Of a stretch of 64,000 nt of DNA, positions 43,494 through 51,731 are shown piece after piece. The DNA is from Schaedlerella glycyrrhizinilytica_A (lineage in GTDB: Bacteria; Bacillota; Clostridia; Lachnospirales; Lachnospiraceae): the NCBI RefSeq assembly GCF_042852765.1, contig NZ_AP031414.1; one strand, 5' to 3'. Position 1 is the stretch's first letter; each line of letters starts with the position of its first letter. The notes under the pieces were generated by a model. That model saw nothing but the letters and a program-made list of their open reading frames with translations. It searched no databases and was not told the origin of the DNA. The position numbers and the translations under genes are program-made.

Positions 43494-44559
43494 CCTCTTT
43501 TACAACCTCCTCGTCTTTGGAGTGAGGCTTGTGCATGATCTGGATATTGTCCGGCAGGATCGTCAGTCCCACTCTGCTTCCGATCTGCGCAGGGTTCACA
43601 CTCTGTACGATCCACTCATAATCATGAACACGTACTTTGATCTCATAATACGCTCCTTTGAAAATGATCGACACGACCATTCCTTTCAGAAATCCCGCAC
43701 TCTCTTCCACGATCACCAGATCTTCCGGCCGGATCACCACATCAACCAATTCATCTTTTGCAAATCCGGTATCCACACATGGGATTGCGACATTCTGGAT
43801 CTCGACCAGTTTATCCTTTCGCATGATCCCATCGATGATATTGCTGTCGCCGATAAAATCTGCGACAAATGCGTTCTGCGGCTCGTCGTAAATACTTTTT
43901 GATGTTCCCATCTGCTGAATGATCCCCTGGTTCATTACGATGATCCGGTCGGACATCGTCAGCGCCTCTTCCTGATCGTGCGTGACATAAATAAATGTGA
44001 TCCCTACTTCCTGCTTGATCTTGATCAGCTCCCGCTGCATTCCATGGCGAAGTTTCAGATCCAACGCACCGAGCGGCTCATCCAAAAGCAGGATCTTCGG
44101 TTCGTTTACGATCGCGCGTGCGATCGCTACTCTCTGCTGTTGTCCGCCGCTTAGTACGGTCGGCGTCTGTTTTCCGTAGCCCTCCATGTTCACCAGCTTC
44201 AGCGCGTATGCGATCTTATCTTTGATATACTGTTTGCTCTTCTTTTTCAGTTTCAGTCCGAACGCGATATTTTCCTCCACGGTCATATGCGGAAACAATG
44301 AATATTTCTGAAAAACAGTATTGACGTTGCGCTTATCCGGCGGCAGATCCGTAATGTCCTTTCCCTCAAAGAGCACCCGTCCCTCATCCGGTTTCACAAA
44401 ACCGCCGATGATCCGAAGTGTCGTAGACTTTCCGCAGCCGGACGGACCAAGCAGCGTAATAAACTCATTTCTCTCGATCTCGAGATTCAGATCATCAATA
44501 ACCGTCTCCCCATCGAATGATTTACTGATCGAATCTAACGTTAAAATAACATCTGACAT
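43486..44559 (-). CDS. potA: Polyamine ABC transporter ATPase PotA
   Basis: A 357-residue ATPase: Walker A GPSGCGKST, signature LSGGQQQRVAIARAI, Walker B ILLLDEPLGALD, and a C-terminal TOBE domain from about 270. The start MSDVILTLDSISKS at 44559 has AGGAGGAAG upstream. The frame to 44622 only repeats the end of the regulator gene. First transporter gene, directly behind the regulator. Confidence 0.94.
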   Translation of the reverse strand: MSDVILTLDSISKSFDGETVIDDLNLEIERNEFITLLGPSGCGKSTTLRIIGGFVKPDEGRVLFEGKDITDLPPDKRNVNTVFQKYSLFPHMTVEENIAFGLKLKKKSKQYIKDKIAYALKLVNMEGYGKQTPTVLSGGQQQRVAIARAIVNEPKILLLDEPLGALDLKLRHGMQRELIKIKQEVGITFIYVTHDQEEALTMSDRIIVMNQGIIQQMGTSKSIYDEPQNAFVADFIGDSNIIDGIMRKDKLVEIQNVAIPCVDTGFAKDELVDVVIRPEDLVIVEESAGFLKGMVVSIIFKGAYYEIKVRVHDYEWIVQSVNPAQIGSRVGLTILPDNIQIMHKPHSKDEEVVKEDE

Positions 44560-44570
44560 GACTCTTCCTC

Positions 44571-45119
44571 CTAAAAGCTTGGGGGGCTGCTGATCCATAA
44601 AATGGACGACACCTTTTTGCAAGCTGAACTTATCTTATGTTTGCGGTTTGCCGGAAAAATAAACGAATCTCCTTTCCGCACGGTATAAACATCTTCTCCA
44701 TAATGAAGACGTATCTCTCCATCCAGAACGTAGCCGAATTCCTCTCCCTCATGAGGTTTATCTTCCGGCATCGACTGCCCCGGCTGTAACTGTACGAGGA
44801 TCGGTTCCATGCTGCGGCTCTGCGCAGTCGCGATCAGCCAGGTAATACTGTTCTTATGCTCATCTTCCTTTTCGAAATAATCTTCTTTCGGATAAACGAT
44901 CTGAAGTTCATTCTCCTCATGGAAAAAGTCTGACAGATTGGTTCCAAGACATTCCACAATATCCAAAAGAGTAGATACCGACGGTGCGGTAAGTCCGCGC
45001 TCCATCTGCGAGATAAACCCTTTCGTCAGTTCAGTCCTGTCTGCCAATTCCTCCTGCGTCAGACCATTTTGATTCCGGAGATTTCGGATCTTCGCTCCGA
45101 TCTGCTCCTCAATACTCAT
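44571..45119 (-). CDS. XRE-cupin transcriptional regulator (PuuR-like)
   Basis: A 182-residue regulator: helix-turn-helix at about 8-65 (LTQEELADRTELTKGFISQMERG) and a cupin at about 105-180 (HEGEEFGYVLDGEIRLHYG, GDSFIFPANRKHKI). This layout is typical of polyamine regulators such as PuuR. It is the first gene of the pot operon: its stop codon lies in the ribosome site of potA, so it likely senses polyamines and controls its own operon. Confidence 0.92.
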   Translation of the reverse strand: MSIEEQIGAKIRNLRNQNGLTQEELADRTELTKGFISQMERGLTAPSVSTLLDIVECLGTNLSDFFHEENELQIVYPKEDYFEKEDEHKNSITWLIATAQSRSMEPILVQLQPGQSMPEDKPHEGEEFGYVLDGEIRLHYGEDVYTVRKGDSFIFPANRKHKISSACKKVSSILWISSPPSF

Positions 45120-45165
45120 TTTATTTTCCTCTTACATTTACTAAGTTTTTTGTTTACCAAAGTTT

Positions 45166-45193
45166 ATTATACATATACTAAATCCAAAGTCAA
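45166..45193 (-). promoter_or_regulatory. Promoter of the pot operon
   Basis: -35 TTGACT (45193-45188), a 16-bp spacer and a perfect -10 TATAAT (45171-45166). Around it are related blocks on the minus strand (CTTTGGATTTAGTA, ACTTTGGTAAAC, ACTTAGTAAATG) that could be sites for the XRE-cupin regulator. Confidence 0.7.
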
Positions 45194-45263
45194 CTATTAT
45201 TTCGTTTTTTCGTTGATTTTCTGCGCTGTTTTATATCATAAAATTTTTATCATTCAGACGTAC

Positions 45264-45305
45264 AAGAACAGAGTTCAAAATACAACGCTTTTGAACTCTG
45301 TTCTT
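45264..45305 (-). terminator. Long hairpin after the uridine-kinase-like gene
   Basis: A perfect 17-bp stem, AAGAACAGAGTTCAAAA / TTTTGAACTCTGTTCTT, with an 8-base loop, between the kinase stop and the pot promoter. The T-run is poor, so its efficiency as a terminator is uncertain. Confidence 0.65.
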
Positions 45306-45339
45306 CTTAAATCATGCTATATATCAATCGTTCTCCACT

Positions 45340-47010
45340 CTATATCTGAAAGCATCCTCCGCCGATAAACTCCCGCAGCAGGGAATTTGTCGGTACGGAT
45401 TCACTGCCGATCCCGACAAAATAATCAAAAAACTTAAGCAGCCGTTTTGCCTCGGCATACTCCGGCGCCGATTTATCCACGCCGAACAACAGCGGCTCCA
45501 CATACTGTTTTAAAACCGCCAGCTCATAGATCAAAGACGAATTGAACATCACATCCGCCTCTTCCTGAAATGGAAAGATATTTTTCTCCTCCCCTCTTCT
45601 GACCGACTGCCACATTCCGATCGTCTGTGTCGCAGACGCGCCGCGTGTCTTCGCATCCCGCACGAGCCGCCGGATCAACCGTCCGTCCGTCGTTGGGATC
45701 CGGTTGTGTTCATCCACATTTAACTGCGTCAGCGCGCTGATATAGATTTTAAATTTATTCTCGTCGTTCAGCTGTCTCGTCAGCTTCGGGTTCAGACAAT
45801 GGATCCCCTCGATCACGAGAATATCCTGTTCTCCGAGTTTCTTCGGCACGGAAGAACGCATCCGCTTTCCGGTCTTAAAATTAAAAATCGGAAGATAAAC
45901 TTCTTTTCCGTCCAGAAGATCCTGCATATCCCGATTGAACTGCTCCACATCGATCGCTTCCAGACATTCAAAATCATAATTGCCATCTGCATCACGGGGC
46001 GTCAGCTCCCGATCCACAAAATAATTATCCACTGCGATCGGATGCGGGATCATCCCATTGACGCGCAGCTGGATCGAAAGCCTATGGGAAAACGTCGTTT
46101 TGCCGGAGGAGGACGGTCCTGCGATCAACACAAATTTGACATTTTTCCGATCTGCGATCTGTTTCGCGATCTCTGCGATTTTCCGTTCCTGATAAGCTTC
46201 CTGTACAAGAACAACCTCCCGCATATCCCGCTTTGTCACCATGTCATTCAGCGCGCCGACCGTATCGATTCCCTGAAGATCTCCCCAAAGGATCGATTCT
46301 TTCAGAACCTGAAATAATTTCGGGCTTGGTTCAAACGGCGGAACGATCTCCGGGGCACTTGCCTCCGGCATCTGGAGCACAAAACCCTCGTCGTAAAGAT
46401 AAAGTGCAAAATACTTCAGATATCCTGCATTTGGAACCATATATCCATAATAATAATCTTCAAATTCATTCATCTTGTAAATATTGACCTTGGAACTCAG
46501 CCGATATTCAAACAGCTGTTCTTTGTCGTACATTCCATGCCGGCGGAATAATTCGATCGCTTCCCTTGTGCGTACAGACCACTTCTCGATCGGCATTTCC
46601 TCCCGGACGATCTCGCGCATTCTCGCCTCGACTTTCTTTAAGAATGCCTCGTCTACTCGAACACTCCCCTCGACCGTGCAGTAATAGCCTTTGCTGACGG
46701 AAAAATGGATCCGCACACGTTCCACCTGATCATGCCCGCCCACATCATGTACCGCTTTAACCAACAAAAAACTCATGCTTCTCTTGTAAGTATCGTGACC
46801 GATCCGGTCTTTTGTCGTCACAAATTCCAGGGTGCAGTCCCGATCCAGTTCCCGGTGCAGTTCTTCCAGACGGCTTCCGTTTTGTACCACCAGAACGATC
46901 TGATGTTCATACTGATCCTGAAACTCTCTGGCAATAGAAAGATACGTTGTTCCTGCCGGATATACCCGGCTTGTTTCTCCGATTGTGACCTGATATGATA
47001 TGTTCTCCAT
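45340..47010 (-). CDS. TGS-domain uridine kinase-like protein
   Basis: A 556-residue fusion. Residues 1-65 look like a TGS domain, and about 75-200 like the second additional domain of threonyl-tRNA synthetase (HDVGGHDQVERVRIHFSV, GYYCTVEG). From about 285 a P-loop kinase of the uridine kinase / phosphoribulokinase type follows (Walker A GPSSSGKTTFSHRL, then VDNYFVDRELTPRD). The family is common in Clostridia and annotated as nucleoside kinase, but the role of the synthetase-like half is not known to me. It lies downstream of the nif3-like gene. Confidence 0.85.
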   Translation of the reverse strand: MENISYQVTIGETSRVYPAGTTYLSIAREFQDQYEHQIVLVVQNGSRLEELHRELDRDCTLEFVTTKDRIGHDTYKRSMSFLLVKAVHDVGGHDQVERVRIHFSVSKGYYCTVEGSVRVDEAFLKKVEARMREIVREEMPIEKWSVRTREAIELFRRHGMYDKEQLFEYRLSSKVNIYKMNEFEDYYYGYMVPNAGYLKYFALYLYDEGFVLQMPEASAPEIVPPFEPSPKLFQVLKESILWGDLQGIDTVGALNDMVTKRDMREVVLVQEAYQERKIAEIAKQIADRKNVKFVLIAGPSSSGKTTFSHRLSIQLRVNGMIPHPIAVDNYFVDRELTPRDADGNYDFECLEAIDVEQFNRDMQDLLDGKEVYLPIFNFKTGKRMRSSVPKKLGEQDILVIEGIHCLNPKLTRQLNDENKFKIYISALTQLNVDEHNRIPTTDGRLIRRLVRDAKTRGASATQTIGMWQSVRRGEEKNIFPFQEEADVMFNSSLIYELAVLKQYVEPLLFGVDKSAPEYAEAKRLLKFFDYFVGIGSESVPTNSLLREFIGGGCFQI

Positions 47011-47032
47011 CTTTCTCTCCTCCGATCTTCAT

Positions 47033-47070
47033 GTCAGTGTACAACAGACCATCCGTCTTTGTACGCTGAC
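47033..47070. repeat. Hairpin upstream of the uridine-kinase-like gene
   Basis: GTCAGTGTACAA / TTGTACGCTGAC, 12 bp with one wobble and a 14-base loop, in the gap between the nif3-like stop and the kinase start. There is no T-run; it may be a transcript-processing or attenuation structure. Confidence 0.5.
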
Positions 47071-47125
47071 GTTGTCGTTCCCCGCTGCACTCTCATCACT
47101 CTATTCTATTCGCCGGATCTGTTTC

Positions 47126-47914
47126 TCATACGATCCGAAACGGCACTCCGCTTTCTTCTGTCAGGACTTCAAGTTCATTTCCACCCAGTTCTCTTTTCAA
47201 AAACCGTTCCATATCACGGATAAAGAAATATTCCGTTCCGTAGTGTCCCGCATCGATCACCGCAAGATTCTGTTCCAAAGCATCCAATCCCTCGTGGTGT
47301 CCGATGTCGCCGGTCACAAGCACATCCGCGGCTTTTGAAACTGCAGGATCCACCGCGCTTTTTCCGGATCCCGGCGAAACTGCCATGCAACAGATCTCTT
47401 TTTCCGGATCTCCGAACACTTTTACATGCTCCAGATGAAGCTGTTTTTTTACATAACGGCAGCATTCTTCCAAAGTCGTTCTGCACGGTACTCTTCCGAT
47501 CCGCCCGATTCCCTCCGGATGTCCGTCCTTTTCCCATGTAATGTCCAGCACTTCGGTCTCCTGAAGCCCTAACGTATTTGCAACCAGATCTGCCATTCCC
47601 AACACATCATAATTCGTATGCATCGCATAATAAGAAATGTCATTTTGAATCAATTTCAGCACTCTGCGTCCGATAAAGTCCTGATCTGTCACAGATTTCA
47701 TCGCGGAAAAGATCAACGGATGATGCGTGATCAATAGATCCGCCTTTACCTGCACCGCTTTTTCCACCACCTCGTCCGTGGCATCCAGCGCCAGAAGAAT
47801 CCGTTTTACTTCTTTTTCCCCGCGTCCTGCAAGTAATCCCACATTATCAAATCCAAGCGCGGCCTCTTTCGGATATGTTTTTTCAATCTGCGTTATGATC
47901 TCACTGCAAAGCAT
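47126..47914 (-). CDS. Nif3-like dinuclear metal-centre protein
   Basis: A 262-residue Nif3/YbgI/YqfO-family protein. The metal ligands are seen in LLITHHPLIF (about 60), YAMHTNYDV and GHYGTE with a late Glu. The family forms hexameric rings; a GTP cyclohydrolase or hydrolase role has been suggested, but none is established. The start overlaps trmK by 14 bp. The linkage trmK-nif3 downstream of rpoD is typical of Firmicutes. Confidence 0.92.
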   Translation of the reverse strand: MLCSEIITQIEKTYPKEAALGFDNVGLLAGRGEKEVKRILLALDATDEVVEKAVQVKADLLITHHPLIFSAMKSVTDQDFIGRRVLKLIQNDISYYAMHTNYDVLGMADLVANTLGLQETEVLDITWEKDGHPEGIGRIGRVPCRTTLEECCRYVKKQLHLEHVKVFGDPEKEICCMAVSPGSGKSAVDPAVSKAADVLVTGDIGHHEGLDALEQNLAVIDAGHYGTEYFFIRDMERFLKRELGGNELEVLTEESGVPFRIV

Positions 47915-48656
47915 AATATTCCAGTCCTTTCCTGATCTGCTTCAGATCATTTTGTAACTCCTGTTTCCGCACCTCGATGTGCGCTCCCTCCTGCTGATCA
48001 AGCCCGGAGAGGATTCTCTCATGAATGTCTTTCTCCCTCTGTAAATAAGAAAGAAGCACCGGATGGCGCATTTCCAGAAGCAGCTTTCCGTAGCGGAGTT
48101 CCACTTCGTCCCACGTTTCTTTTTCTGCGGCAGTTCTTCGCAGTTCCTGTTTCTTCGGATCTTGATCTACATTTTCCGAAAATGGCGGTCTGACTTTCAT
48201 CATCATATAATACTTTCCGTCGTCCAGCACCATATCTTCCTGTAAGAACACAAATCCCTCCTCCAAGAGGAACGATCTGACCCGTTCGATCTCAGACTGC
48301 GGCTGTAAAATGCATTCTTTCAGGCTCTTCGTGATCTCCGGATGTGCCGAAAGGATCCGGATCATCAGCCCGCCTCCCATTCCGGCGATCACGGCACAAT
48401 CACATTCTCCGGGACTTAGCTGTTCCAGTCCATCGGATCTTCTAAGCCGGATCTGCTCCGTAAGTCCGGCATCTCTCACATGTTCTTCTGCCCGAAGAAG
48501 CGGTCCCTCATTGACGTCCATAGCAATCGCACCGGGCGCTTTTTTCTCCTGTATCAAATAGAGCGGAATATAGGCATGATCCGTGCCTATATCCGCTACT
48601 ATGCTGCCCGTCGTTACCAAGGATGCAACTGCAAGCAATCGCTTTGATAACTCCAT
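47901..48656 (-). CDS. trmK: tRNA (adenine-22-N1)-methyltransferase
   Basis: A 251-residue class I methyltransferase that makes m1A22 in tRNA. The SAM-binding block is VADIGTDHAYIPLYLI at about 20-35, and AVIAGMGGGLMIRIL follows at about 88-102. The C-terminal coiled region fits TrmK. It lies 15 bp after rpoD and overlaps the nif3-like gene. Confidence 0.93.
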   Translation of the reverse strand: MELSKRLLAVASLVTTGSIVADIGTDHAYIPLYLIQEKKAPGAIAMDVNEGPLLRAEEHVRDAGLTEQIRLRRSDGLEQLSPGECDCAVIAGMGGGLMIRILSAHPEITKSLKECILQPQSEIERVRSFLLEEGFVFLQEDMVLDDGKYYMMMKVRPPFSENVDQDPKKQELRRTAAEKETWDEVELRYGKLLLEMRHPVLLSYLQREKDIHERILSGLDQQEGAHIEVRKQELQNDLKQIRKGLEYYALQ

Positions 48657-48671
48657 ATTCTATCCTCTTTC

Positions 48672-49790
48672 TTAATCCAGATAATCCCGTAATTTTCTGC
48701 TACGGCTCGGATGACGAAGTTTCCGGAGTGCTTTCGCCTCGATCTGGCGGATACGCTCTCTTGTTACATCAAACTCTTTTCCGACTTCTTCCAATGTTCT
48801 CGCACGTCCGTCGTTCATACCGAAACGCAGGCGGAGTACTTTCTGTTCACGCTCCGTCAGTGTGTCGAGCACCTCATCCAGCTGTTCTTTCAAAAGTGTC
48901 TGTGCCGCCGCTTCCGCCGGAACAGGCACGTTGTCATCCTGAATAAAATCTCCTAAGTGGCTGTCTTCTTCCTCACCGATCGGCGTCTCCAGAGACACCG
49001 GTTCCTGAGAGATCTTTAAGATCTCACGCACACGATCCACAGGCATGTCCAATTCCTTTGCGATCTCTTCCGGGGCAGGCTCTCTTCCCAGTTCCTGCAA
49101 AAGCTGTCTGGACACACGGATCAGTTTGTTGATCGTCTCTACCATATGAACCGGGATACGGATCGTTCTCGCCTGATCTGCGATCGCTCTTGTGATCGCC
49201 TGACGAATCCACCAAGTCGCATAAGTACTGAATTTATACCCTTTATGATAATCAAATTTCTCAACCGCCTTGATCAGTCCCAGATTTCCCTCCTGGATCA
49301 GATCAAGGAAAAGCATTCCCCGACCGACATAACGTTTGGCAATACTGACAACAAGACGTAAGTTCGCCTCTGCCAGTTCTTTTTTCGCGTCCTCGTCGCC
49401 CTCTTCCATCCGTTTTGCCAGCTCGATCTCACGGTCGGCACTCAAAAGCGGAACTTTTCCGATCTCTTTTAAGTACATCCGCACCGGATCTTCTATACTC
49501 ACACCATCAGGAACAGACAGATCGATGTTCTCCACATCCACATCGTCATCATCCGCGATCATCGCCTCGATATCCATGTCAATATCCGCGTCGTCGTCAC
49601 TGTTGATCCGCAGCACATCGATATTGTTGGCATCCAGATATTCAAAAATCTTTTCCATCTGCTCTGCGTTCAGATCCATGTCCGTGAAAAAGTCATTCAC
49701 TTCCTGAATTTCCAGGATACTTTTCTTTTTCTTTCCAAGAGCAACCAGTTCTTTCAGCCGTTCCAAAAATTTCTGTGTGTTTTCTTCCAT
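48672..49790 (-). CDS. rpoD: Primary sigma factor RpoD/SigA
   Basis: A 372-residue housekeeping sigma factor. Region 1.1 is short and acidic (to about 95). Region 1.2 is at PVRMYLKEIG, regions 2.1-2.4 lie around KYSTYATWWIRQAITRAI, region 3 follows, and region 4.2 is DVTRERIRQIEAKALRKLRH. It recognises the TTGACA / TATAAT promoters noted throughout this window. The start at 49790 has AAGGAAGG upstream. It follows dnaG in the macromolecular-synthesis cluster. Confidence 0.97.
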   Translation of the reverse strand: MEENTQKFLERLKELVALGKKKKSILEIQEVNDFFTDMDLNAEQMEKIFEYLDANNIDVLRINSDDDADIDMDIEAMIADDDDVDVENIDLSVPDGVSIEDPVRMYLKEIGKVPLLSADREIELAKRMEEGDEDAKKELAEANLRLVVSIAKRYVGRGMLFLDLIQEGNLGLIKAVEKFDYHKGYKFSTYATWWIRQAITRAIADQARTIRIPVHMVETINKLIRVSRQLLQELGREPAPEEIAKELDMPVDRVREILKISQEPVSLETPIGEEEDSHLGDFIQDDNVPVPAEAAAQTLLKEQLDEVLDTLTEREQKVLRLRFGMNDGRARTLEEVGKEFDVTRERIRQIEAKALRKLRHPSRSRKLRDYLD

Positions 49791-49807
49791 GTGTCCTTCC
49801 TTCCTGT

Positions 49808-49826
49808 GTCCGCAAAATATGCGGAC
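49808..49826. repeat. Hairpin between dnaG and rpoD
   Basis: GTCCGCA / TGCGGAC, a 7-bp stem with a 5-base loop in the 56-bp dnaG-rpoD gap. There is no T-run. It could be a processing site that sets different levels of primase and sigma mRNA, as known for this operon in other bacteria. Confidence 0.5.
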
Positions 49827-49846
49827 GGTCTTAGTTTATTTTATCC

Positions 49847-51625
49847 TTATTCTAAAGAAATATGCAGTTGATACAAGTCCTGAAGCTTTCGTTTTTCTTC
49901 CATCAGTTTCTGCAGTCCTGCCATGTCCGTAGGGGAAAGCTTCCGTGTCTGCGCATCAATGCTGTTCGATTTCACGCGCAGGATCGTCTCTTTCAGCGCC
50001 TGCTCACGTTCCCCTTTCGTTGAAAGTTCACGGATCTTCGTGTGGAACAGAGACGCCGCCTCCCGATGTTCTTCCTCTTCGGTAAAATGATTCAGGATCT
50101 TCGCCGGATTTAATTCTCCCTGTTCATACTGTCGGTACATAAGCTCTGCCACAGTACGGAACAGCTCTTCCGTAAAATCATCCGGATGAATGTATTTTCC
50201 GATCACCTGAAACAGCTTCGGCTCCTCGATCATCCATGTCAGCAGCACTTTCTGCGCCGTCTTCCCGGCATCTTCTTTCTTCGCCGTTTTCTGTTCAGAG
50301 GTGGACTTCGGTCGTTCCACCGGTTTCGCAAGTCCATCCTGGATTGCCGTCTTCGTCACCAGTTTTTTCAGGCTTTCCGCGCTGATCTGGTAAATCTTGG
50401 CGACCGCTTCTATGTAATTATTCCTCTCCAGCTCATCTTCAAATCCAATGAGCCGCCTTGCCGCCTCCCGGAAAAATGCCGTCTTCCCCTCGGGAGAGTT
50501 CATATCATAATCCCATTCCAATATTTCCAGACTGAACAAAAATCCGTTTCTCGCATCCGCGATCCGCCGTTCAAACTCTTCTGCGCCCAGATTCTTGATA
50601 AATTCATCCGGATCCTTATACGGATCCATCCGAATCACTTTCGCAGAGATTCCGGCGTCTTTTAAGATCGGTACTCCGCGAAGCGCAGCGCGCGTTCCGG
50701 CTTCATCACTGTCATAAGTCAGATACACTTCCCGGACATAACGCTTGATCAGGGATGCATGTCCCGGCGTCAGCGCCGTTCCGAGGGATGCGACTGCATT
50801 GGTAAATCCTGCCTGATGCAGTGCGATCACGTCCATATATCCTTCGCAGAGAAGAAAATACGGTTTTCTCGAAGAACGTGCCCTGTTCAGTCCGTAGAGA
50901 TTCCGGCTTTTATCAAAAACCGGCGTCTCCGGCGAATTCAAATATTTCGGTTTTGCCTCTCCCATCACACGTCCTCCAAAACCGATCACACGGCTGTTGA
51001 CGTCCATGATCGGAAACATGACACGATTCCAGAACTTATCATATACTCCGTGTTTCTCATCGGTACTGATCAGTCCCGCCTGACGGATCAAGTCTTCCGA
51101 ATACCCTTTGGAGCGAAGATACCGATACAGATCGTCACTGTATTTGTTGGAATAACCAAGTCCGAACGCTTTGATCGTCTCGTCGGAAAGTTCTCTCTTT
51201 TTCAGATACTCATATCCGATCCGCCCTTGTTCTGATTTCAGCTGTACATAAAAATACTGTGCCGCCGCCTTATTGATCTCCAAAAGCGTCGTCTTCAGAT
51301 CCGCACGCTCTTTCGCTTCTTTAGAGTATTCCATCTTCGGCAGTTCCACCCCGGCGCGGTCTGCCAGAAGCTGTACCGCCTCCACAAACGAAAGATTTTC
51401 ATATTCCATGAGAAACGTAAATACATTTCCTCCTGCGCCGCAGCCAAAACAATAATACATCTGCTTGGATCTGCTGACTGAAAACGACGGAGATTTCTCA
51501 TTGTGAAAAGGACAAAGTCCAAAATAAGAGCTTCCTTTCTTCTGCAGCCGCACATATCCGGAAATCACATCGACAATGTCATTTTTCATCCTTACTTCTT
51601 CAATCAAGTCTTCCGAATAGTACAT
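49847..51625 (-). CDS. dnaG: DNA primase
   Basis: Synthesises RNA primers for replication. The 592-residue protein has the N-terminal CHC2 zinc finger (CPFHNEKSPSF and CFGCGAGG, about 34-60), the TOPRIM core (CEGYMDVIALHQAG, then DSDEAGTRAA) and a C-terminal helicase-binding domain. The start MYYSEDLIEEV at 51625 is preceded by GGAGGAG; an ATG four codons earlier overlaps that site. Confidence 0.96.
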   Translation of the reverse strand: MYYSEDLIEEVRMKNDIVDVISGYVRLQKKGSSYFGLCPFHNEKSPSFSVSRSKQMYYCFGCGAGGNVFTFLMEYENLSFVEAVQLLADRAGVELPKMEYSKEAKERADLKTTLLEINKAAAQYFYVQLKSEQGRIGYEYLKKRELSDETIKAFGLGYSNKYSDDLYRYLRSKGYSEDLIRQAGLISTDEKHGVYDKFWNRVMFPIMDVNSRVIGFGGRVMGEAKPKYLNSPETPVFDKSRNLYGLNRARSSRKPYFLLCEGYMDVIALHQAGFTNAVASLGTALTPGHASLIKRYVREVYLTYDSDEAGTRAALRGVPILKDAGISAKVIRMDPYKDPDEFIKNLGAEEFERRIADARNGFLFSLEILEWDYDMNSPEGKTAFFREAARRLIGFEDELERNNYIEAVAKIYQISAESLKKLVTKTAIQDGLAKPVERPKSTSEQKTAKKEDAGKTAQKVLLTWMIEEPKLFQVIGKYIHPDDFTEELFRTVAELMYRQYEQGELNPAKILNHFTEEEEHREAASLFHTKIRELSTKGEREQALKETILRVKSNSIDAQTRKLSPTDMAGLQKLMEEKRKLQDLYQLHISLE

Positions 51626-51731
51626 AGTCTCCTCCATCTCATTACACAGACATTCTTCCGTTTTGGAAGAACACCCTATTATATATATTCGACAAAACTT
51701 ACTTGTTTCCTTTTCTTTTCGCAGATTTTTT

